Part shown: positions 19,246 to 29,199 of the stretch, piece after piece
Layout: each line of letters begins with the position of its first letter
Position numbering within the stretch: the stretch's first letter is position 1
Program-made: the position numbers and the translations under genes
The notes under the pieces: model-generated
What the model was told of the DNA's origin: nothing
Seen by the model: only the letters and a program-made list of their open reading frames with translations
Database searches by the model: none
Assembly: GCF_006542395.2 (NCBI RefSeq)
Contig: NZ_CP038231.1
Span: 372,001 to 436,000, forward strand
DNA from: Formicincola oecophyllae
Lineage (GTDB): Bacteria; Pseudomonadota; Alphaproteobacteria; Acetobacterales; Acetobacteraceae
DNA: 64,000 nt
Direction: 5' to 3'

Positions 19246-20529
19246 TTAGGCCATGGTGCTGAATGTGCTGAAACGGCCTGCGCCAGCCTGTTCAGCCAAC
19301 CATGCCCTGCAAGCTTCCATGCTGGGTTGGCAATCATGGTTAAGCCACCACTGCCTGCACGCTTTCAAGGCCTGCCCTAGCTCAGGGCCAGCTGCCAGGC
19401 CATGGGCCAGGCCATCGCGCCCTGTCAGGGTAAAAGTTGGCACAGGCTCCACAGCCAGGGCTTCCAGCGCTACCAGCGGCCATTGCTCCAGCACAGCACG
19501 CCCCACCACAGCGGCCAGGCCCCGCTCAGCCAAGGCAGGACGCACCACGGCCGTACTCTGCGCCTGTGGCAACGGGACCTGGAGGGCTTGCAGGAAGTTC
19601 TGCGCCTTGCGCGAAAGTTTCAACTGTGCCCCAGCCTGACCATCAGGGGCGAAGGCTGCCAAACGCAGGAGGGTTGGGCCGCTCTCATGCGCGCCTAAGC
19701 CAGGGACCTCAAGCGCTTTGTTGAGGGCCCCACCCAATGTGCCTGGCACTGCCTGGGGGCGCTGCTGGCCCAGCCAACTGTCCAAAATCCCCGTGCTTAC
19801 CATGTGCTCCAGAATGGTCTGCAGGTTGCGTTCAGGCCCAGCCAATAGGCGCAGAAGCTCAGCAGCTACGCGTTCCGCTGAAAGGGTGCTGGCCAACGGT
19901 GCAAGCTCCCTGATGACCTCGAGCCCCTCCTGGTCCACCTGCTGACCATAGCGGGCAGTGAAGCGGAAAAACCGCATCATCCGCAACGCGTCTTCCTGGA
20001 TGCGGGTCTTGGCCACCCCCACAAAACGCACGCGCCCAGCCCGCAAATCCTCCAGACCACCAAAATAATCGCTCACCTGGCCTTCATAGTCAGCGTAAAG
20101 CGCATTGATGGTGAAATCGCGCCGCGCTGCGTCTTCGCGCCAATCATCTGTCCAGGCTACAACGGCGTGGCGACCATCGGTTTCCACATCGCGGCGCAAG
20201 GTGGTGACCTCCACCGGGACAGTGCCGCTGGCTGTGGTGACCAGCACCGTCACCGTGCCATGGTCAAGGCCTGTGGGCACTGTGCGCATCTCCCCTTTGG
20301 CGGCGCGCGCCATGACGACTTCAGGGGGGAGGGGCACGGCAATGTCCAAATCGTGCACAGCACGCCCCAAAAGCAGGTCACGTACACAGCCACCTGCCAT
20401 GCGCCCTTCTGGCAGGATTTTGCCCATGGCCTGCCACGCATCAGCCATGGCAGGGGGCAACAACGTGGCGTCCACTGTAGTGGGCGCCACAATGGCCTGT
20501 GGGTGTGCTGGGGACGCGCCAGAATTCAT
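19246..20529 (-). CDS. cca: CCA tRNA nucleotidyltransferase (class II, poly(A) polymerase family)
   Basis: Adds or repairs the 3'-CCA of tRNAs. The 427 residues have the nucleotidyltransferase head with G-G-C-V-R-D-L-L-L-G-R (46-56) and the metal-binding D-L-D (60-62). They also have the conserved R-R-D-F-T-I-N-A-L-Y motif and the E-D-A-L-R-M-M-R-F-F-R-F motif of the neck domain. The C-terminal body is alpha-helical with no HD domain apparent. In some bacteria related enzymes split the work between CC- and A-adding, but a single gene is usual in this group. It is co-directional with the ABC exporter downstream. Confidence 0.95.
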   Translation of the reverse strand: MNSGASPAHPQAIVAPTTVDATLLPPAMADAWQAMGKILPEGRMAGGCVRDLLLGRAVHDLDIAVPLPPEVVMARAAKGEMRTVPTGLDHGTVTVLVTTASGTVPVEVTTLRRDVETDGRHAVVAWTDDWREDAARRDFTINALYADYEGQVSDYFGGLEDLRAGRVRFVGVAKTRIQEDALRMMRFFRFTARYGQQVDQEGLEVIRELAPLASTLSAERVAAELLRLLAGPERNLQTILEHMVSTGILDSWLGQQRPQAVPGTLGGALNKALEVPGLGAHESGPTLLRLAAFAPDGQAGAQLKLSRKAQNFLQALQVPLPQAQSTAVVRPALAERGLAAVVGRAVLEQWPLVALEALAVEPVPTFTLTGRDGLAHGLAAGPELGQALKACRQWWLNHDCQPSMEACRAWLAEQAGAGRFSTFSTMA

Positions 20530-20733
20530 GGCAGCAGAATAGAAGAGAGGACTGCAGCCGTGCTAGGGTGAAAATGCAGCGATGTGCCCTGGGTTCATAT
20601 ACCGTGCCTTCAGGGGCCCCTCATGCCTTGTCTCAAGCTTTGTGGCCTCAACGCCCCCGTTCCTGGCCCTTTACTTAAATCCCTTACGTTCAATTATTTA
20701 TTCCTTCCAGTGCCCTTTGACAGAGAAGCCTTC

Positions 20734-21771
20734 ATGACATCCGCAGCATCCCCCCACCAGAACAATGCCTATGGCGACAATGGCAGCCCTGACCTTCTGG
20801 CGCAGGCTGATGGTTTAACCAGCCGCCTCCAAGCGTTGCGCACGGGGCTTGGTCATATCCTGCTTGGCCAGGAGAACGTCATTGATGATGTTCTAACGGC
20901 CATTTTGGGTGGTGGCCATGTCCTGCTGGTCGGGGCGCCTGGCCTTGGCAAAACCCTTCTAGCGCGTTCCATGGCGGCAGCTTTGGGGCTTGAAGGTGCA
21001 CGCATTCAGTTCACACCGGACCTCATGCCCTCTGACATCACAGGGGCGGAAATCATGGAGGAAGGGGCAGACGGCAAGCGGCATTTCCGTTTTGAGAAAG
21101 GACCCGTGTTCGCGCAGCTGGTCTTAGCTGACGAAATCAACCGCGCCAGCCCCCGTACCCAGGCAGCCCTTTTGGAAGCCATGGGGGAGGGTAGCGTCAC
21201 CCAGGCGGGCCACAGCTGGCCGCTGCCGCGCCCTTTCCACGTGATGGCAACCCAGAATCCAGCTGACCAGGAGGGGACCTATCCCCTGCCAGAAGCGCAG
21301 CTGGACCGTTTCATGCTGCGCGTGGCTTTGGCAGCCCCGCCCCGCCAAGCGGAGCGCAACATGCTGCTGGCGACCGGCACAGGACCAATGCCCCAGCCAC
21401 AACCCCTTTTCACCGCCCAGGAGGTGCTTGCAGCACAGGATGTGGTAGCGCGCCTGCCAGTGAGCGAACGCGTTTTGGACGCTATCCTCTCCCTGGTGCG
21501 TTCACTGCGGCCTGAGGATGAAACCGCTACCCCAATCGTGCGTGAAAACGTTCTCTATGGCCCTGGCCCACGCGCCAGCCAGGCCTTGTTGCGCGGCGTC
21601 AAAGCGCGCGCGCTGTTGAATGGGCGCCTCTCACCCTCTGTGGAAGATGTGAAAAGCTTGGCCATTCCTGTTCTGGCCCACAGGCTTGGGCTGGATTTCC
21701 AGGCGAGTGCAGCAGGCCAGACCCCCGAAAAACTGATCAGCGCTGTGGCGGCAGCGCTCCCTGACCGCTAA
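20734..21771 (+). CDS. MoxR-family AAA+ ATPase
   Basis: AAA+ chaperone-like ATPase of the MoxR type, usually found with DUF58 and von Willebrand A proteins. From the ATG at 20734 (AGAGAAG upstream) it is 345 residues, the family's normal size; the frame is open 150 bp further up but that extension is not family-like. Walker A is G-A-P-G-L-G-K-T (about 67-74), Walker B is L-A-D-E-I-N-R (about 128-134), and the typical A-T-Q-N-P and G-T-Y-P-L-P-E-A-Q-L-D-R-F sensor motifs follow. It is the first gene of a five-gene co-directional run reaching 29119. Confidence 0.95.
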   Translation: MTSAASPHQNNAYGDNGSPDLLAQADGLTSRLQALRTGLGHILLGQENVIDDVLTAILGGGHVLLVGAPGLGKTLLARSMAAALGLEGARIQFTPDLMPSDITGAEIMEEGADGKRHFRFEKGPVFAQLVLADEINRASPRTQAALLEAMGEGSVTQAGHSWPLPRPFHVMATQNPADQEGTYPLPEAQLDRFMLRVALAAPPRQAERNMLLATGTGPMPQPQPLFTAQEVLAAQDVVARLPVSERVLDAILSLVRSLRPEDETATPIVRENVLYGPGPRASQALLRGVKARALLNGRLSPSVEDVKSLAIPVLAHRLGLDFQASAAGQTPEKLISAVAAALPDR

Positions 21772-21798
21772 AGCTAAAACGGGGCCTGGCCTGCCATC

Positions 21799-22839
21799 AT
21801 GACATTCCCTCACCATCCCTCACCTGGAAAGGCGCCCTCTGGCTTGGCCAGCAAAGCAGGCAGCTGGCTACGCCATTGGTTCAGACCATCCAAGGGGGTA
21901 TCTGCCCCCCAGGGGGTAACACCCCCCCATGCCACGGAAGAGCCCATCGCGCTGCCCCTTCTTTTGCTGGAAGCTGAGCAGCTCTCAAAACAGCTGACCG
22001 CTGGGCCCCATGGCAAACGGCAAAAGGGGGATGGTGAGGCTTTCTGGCAATTCCGCCCGTACCAGGCGGGAGAACCCGCCCAGAACATTGATTGGCGCCA
22101 ATCAGCGCGCTTGGCTGGGGGCATGTCAGGGCAGGGGGCTTTTGTCGTACGTCAACGTGAGGCGGAGAACACCAGCCGCCTTCAGCTGTGGGTGGACTGT
22201 TCCCCCTCCATGAACTGGCGCAGCGCTGAAACACTGCCCCTTAAATCCACCGTGGCCTTGAAGGGCGCCTTAGTCTTGGGGAGTGCCGCCCTGCGTGCCG
22301 GCGAACGCGTCAAAGGGGGGAGTGGGCTATGGCTTGGTGGTACAGGCAGCGCCCCGCCCAGGCTTCTGGAACGCCTTGGCCAGGATTTGAGGCAGGCCAC
22401 GCCACCAAGCAACAGCCAAGCCAACCAGCCTAACGCCGCTTTTTGGGCAGGGCAGGGGGCACGCCTTCTGGTCAGCGATTTCATGATAGGCGACCAAGCC
22501 TTTGCTCAGCTGCTCCAGCAAGCGCAGCGCGCCCCAGGGAAAGTCACTTTCCTATGCGTTCTCGACCCTGCCGAGCGCGCCTTACCCTGGCAAGGCACAA
22601 CCAGGATGCTTTCCTTGGAGGAAGGGCAGGCTGGAGAAGAAAGCCTTCTGCTGCCTTCCGTGGAGCAGGAAGCGGCCGCTTACCAGGCATTGATGAAGCG
22701 CCATTTAGCGGACCAGGCTGCCCAGGCCAAAGCGGCTGGGGTTCAATTTGTTATTCAATCCACGGCTCTTCCCCTGTTGCCAGCTCTTTTAAAGGTGCAG
22801 GCGTGGCTGGGCCAACAGGGAAAAGGGAAGGTTAGTTGA
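21799..22839 (+). CDS. DUF58 protein
   Basis: 346-residue partner of the MoxR ATPase. The DUF58 core is visible as F-R-P-Y-Q-A-G-E, N-I-D-W-R-Q-S-A-R and, further on, L-W-V-D-C-S-P-S-M, a degenerate MIDAS-type strand that links the family to von Willebrand A folds. No membrane helix is evident. Its precise biochemical role is not known; MoxR-DUF58 pairs are thought to aid maturation of other proteins. It starts 27 bp after moxR, and its TGA overlaps the next gene's ATG (TGATG at 22837-22841). Confidence 0.9.
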   Translation: MTFPHHPSPGKAPSGLASKAGSWLRHWFRPSKGVSAPQGVTPPHATEEPIALPLLLLEAEQLSKQLTAGPHGKRQKGDGEAFWQFRPYQAGEPAQNIDWRQSARLAGGMSGQGAFVVRQREAENTSRLQLWVDCSPSMNWRSAETLPLKSTVALKGALVLGSAALRAGERVKGGSGLWLGGTGSAPPRLLERLGQDLRQATPPSNSQANQPNAAFWAGQGARLLVSDFMIGDQAFAQLLQQAQRAPGKVTFLCVLDPAERALPWQGTTRMLSLEEGQAGEESLLLPSVEQEAAAYQALMKRHLADQAAQAKAAGVQFVIQSTALPLLPALLKVQAWLGQQGKGKVS

Positions 22840-25800
22840 TGGGGGCGACAACTCTTTTAAGCACGGGGGGTGGTTTGGCATGGGCTCATCCAGCTTTGCT
22901 GGGGGGTTTGGCTTTGTTGCCTGCCACCTGGTGGTTGAGCCGCCTGACACCCCCAGCGCCACGCAAGCAGGTTTTTCCAAGCGTGCGCCTGTTGCACCAG
23001 CTGAAGCGCACAAACAGCACCAACGCTAAAACACCCTGGTGGCTGCTCGCTTTGCGCTGCGCTGCTTTAGGCTGCGTGGTTCTAGGGTTGGCTGGTCCTG
23101 AATGGCGGCCTCCCTCAAGTGCCGCCATGGCAGCAGCCCTGGCTGGGGGCGGGCGCAACATGGTCATGTTGATTGACAATGGCTGGGCCAGCCTTCCCAA
23201 TTGGGCCCAACGCCTCGACAGTGCCACCACCCTAGGGCAGCAATGGCTTGCTCAGAGATCTGAAGGGGCCAACACAACGCTGGCCATCCTGACCACAGCC
23301 CCCCAGCCAGATGGCCGCATGAAAGCGCCCTTCATGCTGGGCGCCCCCAATCAGGCGGACGCTGACCTGCGTGATGCTCTGGCCAGCGCGCTAGCTAGCC
23401 TGACACCCCGCCCTTGGCCTGTTGACCGCCAATCCACGGCCAAGCAGCTGCGCGACAATGAACAGCTCCGCCAAGCCCTTGCAGGTGCGGATGTGTGGGT
23501 GCTTTCAGACGGCATCAACCAAGGTGGCGAAGCCGCTTTGGAAGCTGCCTTGAAGCCTGCGCGCCAACGGAGGGACATGCGATGGGACCCCTGCCTGCCC
23601 GTGTGGCTGGACATGCGCCCCCCCAATGCGCGAAGCCAACCCTCTGCGCAAGCTGGCGTAGCCTGGCAGGCCAAGGTTCTTTTCGCCCAGAACTGCGCCA
23701 CGCCTGCCCCTTTAGCCCTCAGCGCTTATGGGCTGAATACCCCAACGCCATCCCAGCGTTCTGATAACTTCAGCATGTTAGCAAGCTGGAAGCTGCCAGC
23801 AGGCAAAGCGGCAACAGCCATGACTGTCCCCCTTGATGGAGCCCTTGATGGAGCAGTGGGGGCGTTTGCTTTGAACCCTCCAACATCAGCACGCGCTGGC
23901 AGTGCCGCAGCCTTGCCAGGGCCTGCCGCCTGGCACTTGTTGGCTACTGCCGTTCATGGCCGCAGCACAGCGGCGGTGCTGATGGGCCCTCATGATGCTC
24001 AAGCGCTGACGGGGGCAGGCTGGTTCTTGCAGCAAGGCAGCGCCCTGCATGGCCAATCTCTGGCCACCCTTACCCTGCACCAACTTGAAAGTCCCAATCC
24101 CAGCAGCCCAGTGCCACCAGCTTTGCGCGCCATCAGCCTGGTCTATGCGCCAGACGGCACACTGCCCGCCCTCTCCAGCCACCCTTCAGAACCTGATGAA
24201 CAGCGCGCCAAGGCAGGCCTTATGGCCTGGGTCAGGCAAGGGGGGACTTTAGTGCGCTTTGCAGGGCCGGTGGCAGGACGCTCCAGCCTTGACAGCCGTG
24301 ATGATGGTACCAGCTCTGAAAACCCAGGGATTGATAACTCACCCTCCCTTGATGAAACCCTTTCTGTGCCCCTGCTGGGGGGAACACGTCAGCTTGGCGG
24401 TCCGCTTTCACTTACCAAACCACCCCATTTGGCCTCCTTTCCTGCCCAGGGACCTTTCGCTGGTTTGGCTGTTCCCCAAGACGTTACAGTAGAACGCCAG
24501 ATCCTGGCACGCCCCACAGCAACGCTGAACGACCATGTCTGGGCCAGCCTTGAGGACGGCACGCCCTTGGTCACGGCCCGCCGGGAAGGAAAGGGGGAAG
24601 TTGTGTTCTTCCACACAGCCCCCCTGGCCAATTGGACAACACTTCCTTTGGCGGGCCTATGGCCAGCCATGCTTGAACGTCTGGCCCAGCGCGCTGACGC
24701 GCACAGCCCCAACCACCCTGCCCAAAATGGCCTTGTGACCCAGCCTTCCACAGGTGGTGCTGGTGAGGGGAACCAGACAGGATTGCCGCCCTGGCGGGTG
24801 CTCACGCCACAAGGCAGCTTGACGATAGCAGGGCCTGACGTTCTACCCCTGCCTGACGATGATCATGCAAGCCCCATACCCGTCAGCGCGCTCCACCCAG
24901 CAGGGCTTTATGGGCGCCCTGGCGGTTTCATGCGTGCCCTTAACCTTGCCCCTATGCTGACGCCAGACCGCGCAGCCCTGGCTGTTGAAAAACCTTTAGG
25001 GATCTTGGCCAGGCCTGTGGGGCCAATTACCCCCCATGCCCTCGGCCCCATTTTGATGACCTGCGGTCTTGGGCTGTTGATGCTGGCACAAGCCATTTTG
25101 CTGGCACAAAGCCTCAAGAGAGCTTGGTGGAAACGCCTCACGGGCAAAGCTGGGCTTTCTGTCCTCATGCTGGCCAGTGGTTTGGGGGCAGCCAGCCACG
25201 CTTGGGCAGGACCAGCCCTTGGCGCAGGGCAAAAGGGGGCGCCCACTCCGGCCCAAAGCGCTGAAAGCGATTGGCACAACACCCTTGAAACCCGTTTGGC
25301 GTGGTTGCCCACTGGCGACCAGGAAACAGATGATCAGATCGCCGCCGGCATGAAAAGCCTGACTGATTACGTCAACCAACGCAGCAACCCCCATTTGGGA
25401 GCGCCCATCAAACTTGACCTCAACCGTGACGATCTGGGTTTCTACCCTTTGATTTACTGGCCCATCCTGCCCAATGCCCATGCTGACGGGGCGCGCGCCC
25501 AAAAAATCAGCCTTTACATGCAGCGTGGAGGCATGGTGCTGGTGGACCGCATGGGCGCTGGCACGCTAACTAATGCCGCTACCAGCGCTACCAGCGCTGA
25601 ACATGCCCAAAACAGGGCGCTGGAGGGGGTGACCCTGCCCACTCTGCTGCCCTTAACGGACCAGGCCACTGTCGCCCACACCTTCTATATCCTTCACGGC
25701 TACCCTGGCCGCGCCCCTGCCCAGCCTGTGCTCGGTGTGGGGGCGCAGGCAACAGGGCATCTGGGCACTCCCAAGGGCACAGAGAACCAGCCAACCCTCA

Positions 25801-26147
25801 ACCAAGGCACTGATGGCGGCGATGAGGATAGCGAGGGCGAACAAGTCACCCCCATCCTGATTGGCAACGGTGATTGGGCGCGCGCCTGGGCCATGGACAA
25901 GCAGGGCAACCCCATCATGGCGGTGGAACCAGGGGGGGAGGACCAGCGCCGCCAAGCGCAGCATTTTGGGTTGAACCTGGTGATCTACGCTTTGACAGGC
26001 ACCTACAAGGATGACCAGAGACGCTACCCCAAGCTTCTGCAGCAACTCCCTGGTCAGGGGGGGGCCAAAGACGGTAGCCCAGGCTCCACAGGCCAGGCGC
26101 CTGGCCTTGATAATGAGAATGATGGGGAAAGCGAGGATACGCCATGA
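22839..26147 (+). CDS. BatA-type membrane anchor fused to a C-terminal DUF4159 domain
   Basis: 1102-residue protein. The N-terminus is the BatA/aerotolerance module: two hydrophobic helices (about 10-30 and 62-84) around F-P-S-V-R-L-L. A long, mostly extracytoplasmic middle region follows with V-L-S-D-G-I-N, which resembles a vWA-like fold. A further hydrophobic pair lies at ~725-785. A DUF4159 domain is near the C-terminus (about 805-1045; L-D-L-N-R-D-D-L-G-F-Y-P-L-I-Y-W). Its function in the operon is unknown, probably a periplasm-facing scaffold worked on by MoxR/DUF58. The ATG overlaps the DUF58 stop by one base, and its own stop overlaps the next start (ATGA). A G8 run lies at about 26057-26064. 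Confidence 0.85.
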   Translation: MGATTLLSTGGGLAWAHPALLGGLALLPATWWLSRLTPPAPRKQVFPSVRLLHQLKRTNSTNAKTPWWLLALRCAALGCVVLGLAGPEWRPPSSAAMAAALAGGGRNMVMLIDNGWASLPNWAQRLDSATTLGQQWLAQRSEGANTTLAILTTAPQPDGRMKAPFMLGAPNQADADLRDALASALASLTPRPWPVDRQSTAKQLRDNEQLRQALAGADVWVLSDGINQGGEAALEAALKPARQRRDMRWDPCLPVWLDMRPPNARSQPSAQAGVAWQAKVLFAQNCATPAPLALSAYGLNTPTPSQRSDNFSMLASWKLPAGKAATAMTVPLDGALDGAVGAFALNPPTSARAGSAAALPGPAAWHLLATAVHGRSTAAVLMGPHDAQALTGAGWFLQQGSALHGQSLATLTLHQLESPNPSSPVPPALRAISLVYAPDGTLPALSSHPSEPDEQRAKAGLMAWVRQGGTLVRFAGPVAGRSSLDSRDDGTSSENPGIDNSPSLDETLSVPLLGGTRQLGGPLSLTKPPHLASFPAQGPFAGLAVPQDVTVERQILARPTATLNDHVWASLEDGTPLVTARREGKGEVVFFHTAPLANWTTLPLAGLWPAMLERLAQRADAHSPNHPAQNGLVTQPSTGGAGEGNQTGLPPWRVLTPQGSLTIAGPDVLPLPDDDHASPIPVSALHPAGLYGRPGGFMRALNLAPMLTPDRAALAVEKPLGILARPVGPITPHALGPILMTCGLGLLMLAQAILLAQSLKRAWWKRLTGKAGLSVLMLASGLGAASHAWAGPALGAGQKGAPTPAQSAESDWHNTLETRLAWLPTGDQETDDQIAAGMKSLTDYVNQRSNPHLGAPIKLDLNRDDLGFYPLIYWPILPNAHADGARAQKISLYMQRGGMVLVDRMGAGTLTNAATSATSAEHAQNRALEGVTLPTLLPLTDQATVAHTFYILHGYPGRAPAQPVLGVGAQATGHLGTPKGTENQPTLNQGTDGGDEDSEGEQVTPILIGNGDWARAWAMDKQGNPIMAVEPGGEDQRRQAQHFGLNLVIYALTGTYKDDQRRYPKLLQQLPGQGGAKDGSPGSTGQAPGLDNENDGESEDTP

Positions 26148-28345
26148 CCAACCTCCTTTCAGGGGGGCATGAAGCCTCCAAGGCCATCTTCACGGTAATG
26201 CCCCACCCGCTGCCCCATTTGGTGTGGCATCCCTCCATGCCTTGGTGGGTGATTGGCACCCTTGGCGCCTGTGCAGCCAGCCTGGCGCTGCTTGGGTTGG
26301 TGCAACGCCAGCGCGGCACCCTTCCGGTGGCTTTGGCCCTGGGGGTGGGGCTGCTTTGGCTGGCTGGACCTGGCATCAGCACCCCCCTCAAAGGGGTGCG
26401 CCCGCGGACTGTGGCGGTTCTCGTGGATCAGTCACCCTCCATGGCGCTGGGGCAGCGCCGCCAGCAAGCGCGCAAAGCGGTCGCCAGCCTGCAAGCCAGT
26501 GCACGTAGCTTGGCTGACGTCACGGTGCGTGTGGTGCCATTCGGCGCTGAAGGGCCGAGCACCAAGCTGCTGCCTGCGTTAGCGCAAGTTCAACGCTGGC
26601 CAGATTTGGCTGCCAGTGTCATCGTGAGCGATGGCCAAGCAACGGACGCTACCCCCCAAAGCGCCCTGTCCTTGGCCACCAGCCCTGCTGCCCCCCTATC
26701 GCTGATTGTGGCAGGGCAGAAGGGAGAGACAGACCGTAGCCTGACTCTGACAGGCCTTCCTCCCTATGTGGTGGCAGGTGAGAAGGCCACATTGACGGCG
26801 CGCGCTGATGATCATGGTGCAACTACCAGTGCACCTGTGACCTGGCGGTTGCGCATGGCAGACGGCACCGTGAGGGAAGTTGCCCACAGCCGCACTGGCG
26901 AACCCACCACTATAACGTTGCCTTTGGGCCCTGGGGGCCTCAAAGCAGGCACGACCCCCGTTGAAATCAGCGTTTCCCCACGACCTGGAGAAGTGTCGAG
27001 CGCCAATAATCACCGGGTCATCAAACTTGTCGCTGTGCGCAACCGCCTGCGTGTTGTGTTAGTTTCAGGCTCGCCCCAGCAGTCAACGCGCGTGTGGCGG
27101 CGCTTGCTGAAATCCGACTCTACAGTTGACTTGGTGCATTTCACCATTCTGCGCGCCCCTGAAATGGAAGATGACGCCCTGCCTTCAGAACTAGCGCTGA
27201 TTCCCTTTCCCACCAAAACCCTGTTCAAGGACAAGCTGCGCAGCTTCGACCTGGTCATTCTGGACCGCTTCGCCACTCAGGGCCTGTTGCCAGACGCCTA
27301 TATGCAGAACATGGCTGATTATGTGAAAGGGGGCGGTGCGTTGCTGGTCACCACAGGGCCGGAACAGCTGGAGGGCGGCGCGCTGGAGGAAACCCCCTTG
27401 GCCAGCGTGTTGCCAGCCCGGCTTCTGCCTGCGCCAGGTGTACCCATGCCATCCCCCCAAGTGGGGCCGTACAGCATTGTGCCCACTGAACGCGGGCGCC
27501 ACCACCCCATTACCAGCGCTCTTGGAGGGGCAGGGCAATGGGGGCCTTGGTACCGCATGATGCGCCCCCTACAAACCACTGGTGAGGTTCTGCTGGAGGC
27601 ACGTCCCCAAAGCAACCTCCCAACCACCCCAAGCGAGGGGGACTCTAGAACAACTCAGCCTGCCCTCATCATCGGCCAGGCTGGTAAAGGTCGGGTCGCC
27701 ATGATGATGTCAGGGCAAAGCTGGCTGTGGTCGCGCCCCCTTGATCGTTCAGGACCCCAAATGCAATTGCTGGACCGTTTGGCCCACTGGCTGATGAAGG
27801 AACCGTCCCTGGAGGAAAACCGCCTGACCGCCACCATGACGCGCGGCGCTGGTGGTAAGGTGGTGCTTGCCGCCACACGTGTGCTGGAGAAGCCAGCAGC
27901 AAGGGCTACAGTCCAGGTGAACGGCCCTGAGGGGCAACATCTCACCCTTGTGCTGCAGCCACCAGCAGGCCAGGAACAGGCCACCGTGCTTTCAGGTCAG
28001 CTGACGCTCCCTGCCAATACTGAGCCAGAGGAACTGTGGTGCTTGAAGCTTGATGGCTTGTCGGCCACGGCCTGGCTGCCCAGCCAAGATCAGGCGGAAA
28101 ACCGTGACCTTCACAGCACTGCGGGCGTGCTGGGCCCCCTCGTTGCCAAAACGGGTGGCCATATCGTGTGGGGGGCAGGAAAGGCCACCCTCCTGGAGGG
28201 TAGCGCCAAAGGGGGCATCCCAGTGGGGGGACGTATGGCCATGCTGCCTGGGCAGTTCAGCTGGCATGCCCTTTTGCCGCTATGGGCCGTGCTGGCGCTG
28301 ATGGCAGGGCTGTTGGGGGTGGGATGGCGGCGTGCTTCAGAGTAA
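26144..28345 (+). CDS. Membrane protein with vWA-like and glutamine-amidotransferase-like domains
   Basis: 733 residues. Two N-terminal hydrophobic helices (about 31-52 and 60-78) are followed by V-L-V-D-Q-S-P-S-M-A-L-G, a vWA/MIDAS-like start. A class I GATase-like region lies near 300-470, with F-D-L-V-I-L-D-R-F and G-G-G-A-L-L-V-T-T-G-P-E. The protein closes with a C-terminal hydrophobic helix. I see no convincing catalytic Cys-His-Glu triad, so it is probably not an active amidotransferase. It is the usual last core member of MoxR-DUF58-DUF4159 operons and overlaps its upstream neighbour by four bases. Confidence 0.82.
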   Translation: MTNLLSGGHEASKAIFTVMPHPLPHLVWHPSMPWWVIGTLGACAASLALLGLVQRQRGTLPVALALGVGLLWLAGPGISTPLKGVRPRTVAVLVDQSPSMALGQRRQQARKAVASLQASARSLADVTVRVVPFGAEGPSTKLLPALAQVQRWPDLAASVIVSDGQATDATPQSALSLATSPAAPLSLIVAGQKGETDRSLTLTGLPPYVVAGEKATLTARADDHGATTSAPVTWRLRMADGTVREVAHSRTGEPTTITLPLGPGGLKAGTTPVEISVSPRPGEVSSANNHRVIKLVAVRNRLRVVLVSGSPQQSTRVWRRLLKSDSTVDLVHFTILRAPEMEDDALPSELALIPFPTKTLFKDKLRSFDLVILDRFATQGLLPDAYMQNMADYVKGGGALLVTTGPEQLEGGALEETPLASVLPARLLPAPGVPMPSPQVGPYSIVPTERGRHHPITSALGGAGQWGPWYRMMRPLQTTGEVLLEARPQSNLPTTPSEGDSRTTQPALIIGQAGKGRVAMMMSGQSWLWSRPLDRSGPQMQLLDRLAHWLMKEPSLEENRLTATMTRGAGGKVVLAATRVLEKPAARATVQVNGPEGQHLTLVLQPPAGQEQATVLSGQLTLPANTEPEELWCLKLDGLSATAWLPSQDQAENRDLHSTAGVLGPLVAKTGGHIVWGAGKATLLEGSAKGGIPVGGRMAMLPGQFSWHALLPLWAVLALMAGLLGVGWRRASE

Positions 28346-28354
28346 CATGGAACC

Positions 28355-29119
28355 ATGCCCACCCCTGCAGCAGGAAACCCCTTCATGATGCGTGCTGTCC
28401 GCCACCCAGCCTGCGCTTTGCCAACAGCAAGCTTTGCAGCGCAGGCTCAACCCACCCCCAGCGTTTCACGGCGCCACCAGGGTTTCAAAGGGGTTGCTTT
28501 GAGTTTGGGGCTTCTGTCCATGCTGGGAGTGGGGGCGTTTATTCTGGTTGGCGGCTTGAGCACCCCAGTCCACGCCCAAAGCAGCCGGCAACAGGCAGAG
28601 GCTGAAGAGGATGCAGCCGAAGCCCAGCAACGTGCCGAAGCGCGCAAGGACGCCAAAAGCGCAGCGCCACCTTCTGCTTTGCCAGGCGCAGCCGCAGGGG
28701 GGGACAGCAGCCACGCCCGCATGGACGTTGGCCCGACTGAAGCCCTTTTTGACGCCATCAACAAAGGCGCCCTTCAAGCTGCCAAAGAGGCCGTTGGCCG
28801 TGGCGCTGACCTGACAGCTAAAAACGAGGTCGACCAAACCCCGCTGGACATGGCTATTGATTTGGGTCGCAACGACATCATGTTCCTGCTTTTGTCGCTG
28901 CGCACCTATGACCCAGAGGGCCGCCTGGTGCTGACGGCGCCTAAACAACACCACCTCATCCCCACCCACACGGAACGGCGCGAGAGCATGGCCCAGCGCC
29001 TGGCTGAGGAACGCGCACACCAGCGGGAAATGGCCGCCCTTGCCAAGCAGCGCCGTCAACGCCTTGTAGAAACCGACACCCCCCAGCCCGATGTCGGGTT
29101 CCTGGGCTTCAAGCACTGA
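28355..29119 (+). CDS. Secreted ankyrin-repeat protein
   Basis: 254 codons. A hydrophobic segment (about 49-70) ending in T-P-V-H-A-Q reads as a signal peptide with a long n-region. An ATG at 28385 with AGGAAA upstream would give a shorter, more usual leader. Then comes a Gln/Ala/Glu-rich coiled stretch (about 75-115), and one to two ankyrin repeats (about 128-190: A-L-F-D-A-I-N-K-G, G-A-D-L-T-A-K-N, T-P-L-D-M-A-I-D-L-G). A basic, Gln-rich C-terminal tail follows. It starts 9 bp after the GATase-like gene, so it is likely a member of the same operon and acts in the periplasm. Confidence 0.78.
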   Translation: MPTPAAGNPFMMRAVRHPACALPTASFAAQAQPTPSVSRRHQGFKGVALSLGLLSMLGVGAFILVGGLSTPVHAQSSRQQAEAEEDAAEAQQRAEARKDAKSAAPPSALPGAAAGGDSSHARMDVGPTEALFDAINKGALQAAKEAVGRGADLTAKNEVDQTPLDMAIDLGRNDIMFLLLSLRTYDPEGRLVLTAPKQHHLIPTHTERRESMAQRLAEERAHQREMAALAKQRRQRLVETDTPQPDVGFLGFKH

Positions 29120-29199
29120 TGTCAGGATTTCATGACTTGTCCCGTCAAGTCTGATGCCATCAAGCCTATCACGCCCTCCGCCAGGGCTAGGGAGAGACC

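Noticed and set aside
26057-26064. G8 run in the DUF4159 gene as a second slippage site
   Set aside because: Eight bases is marginal and the frame is intact; weaker case than the G10 run in hemN.
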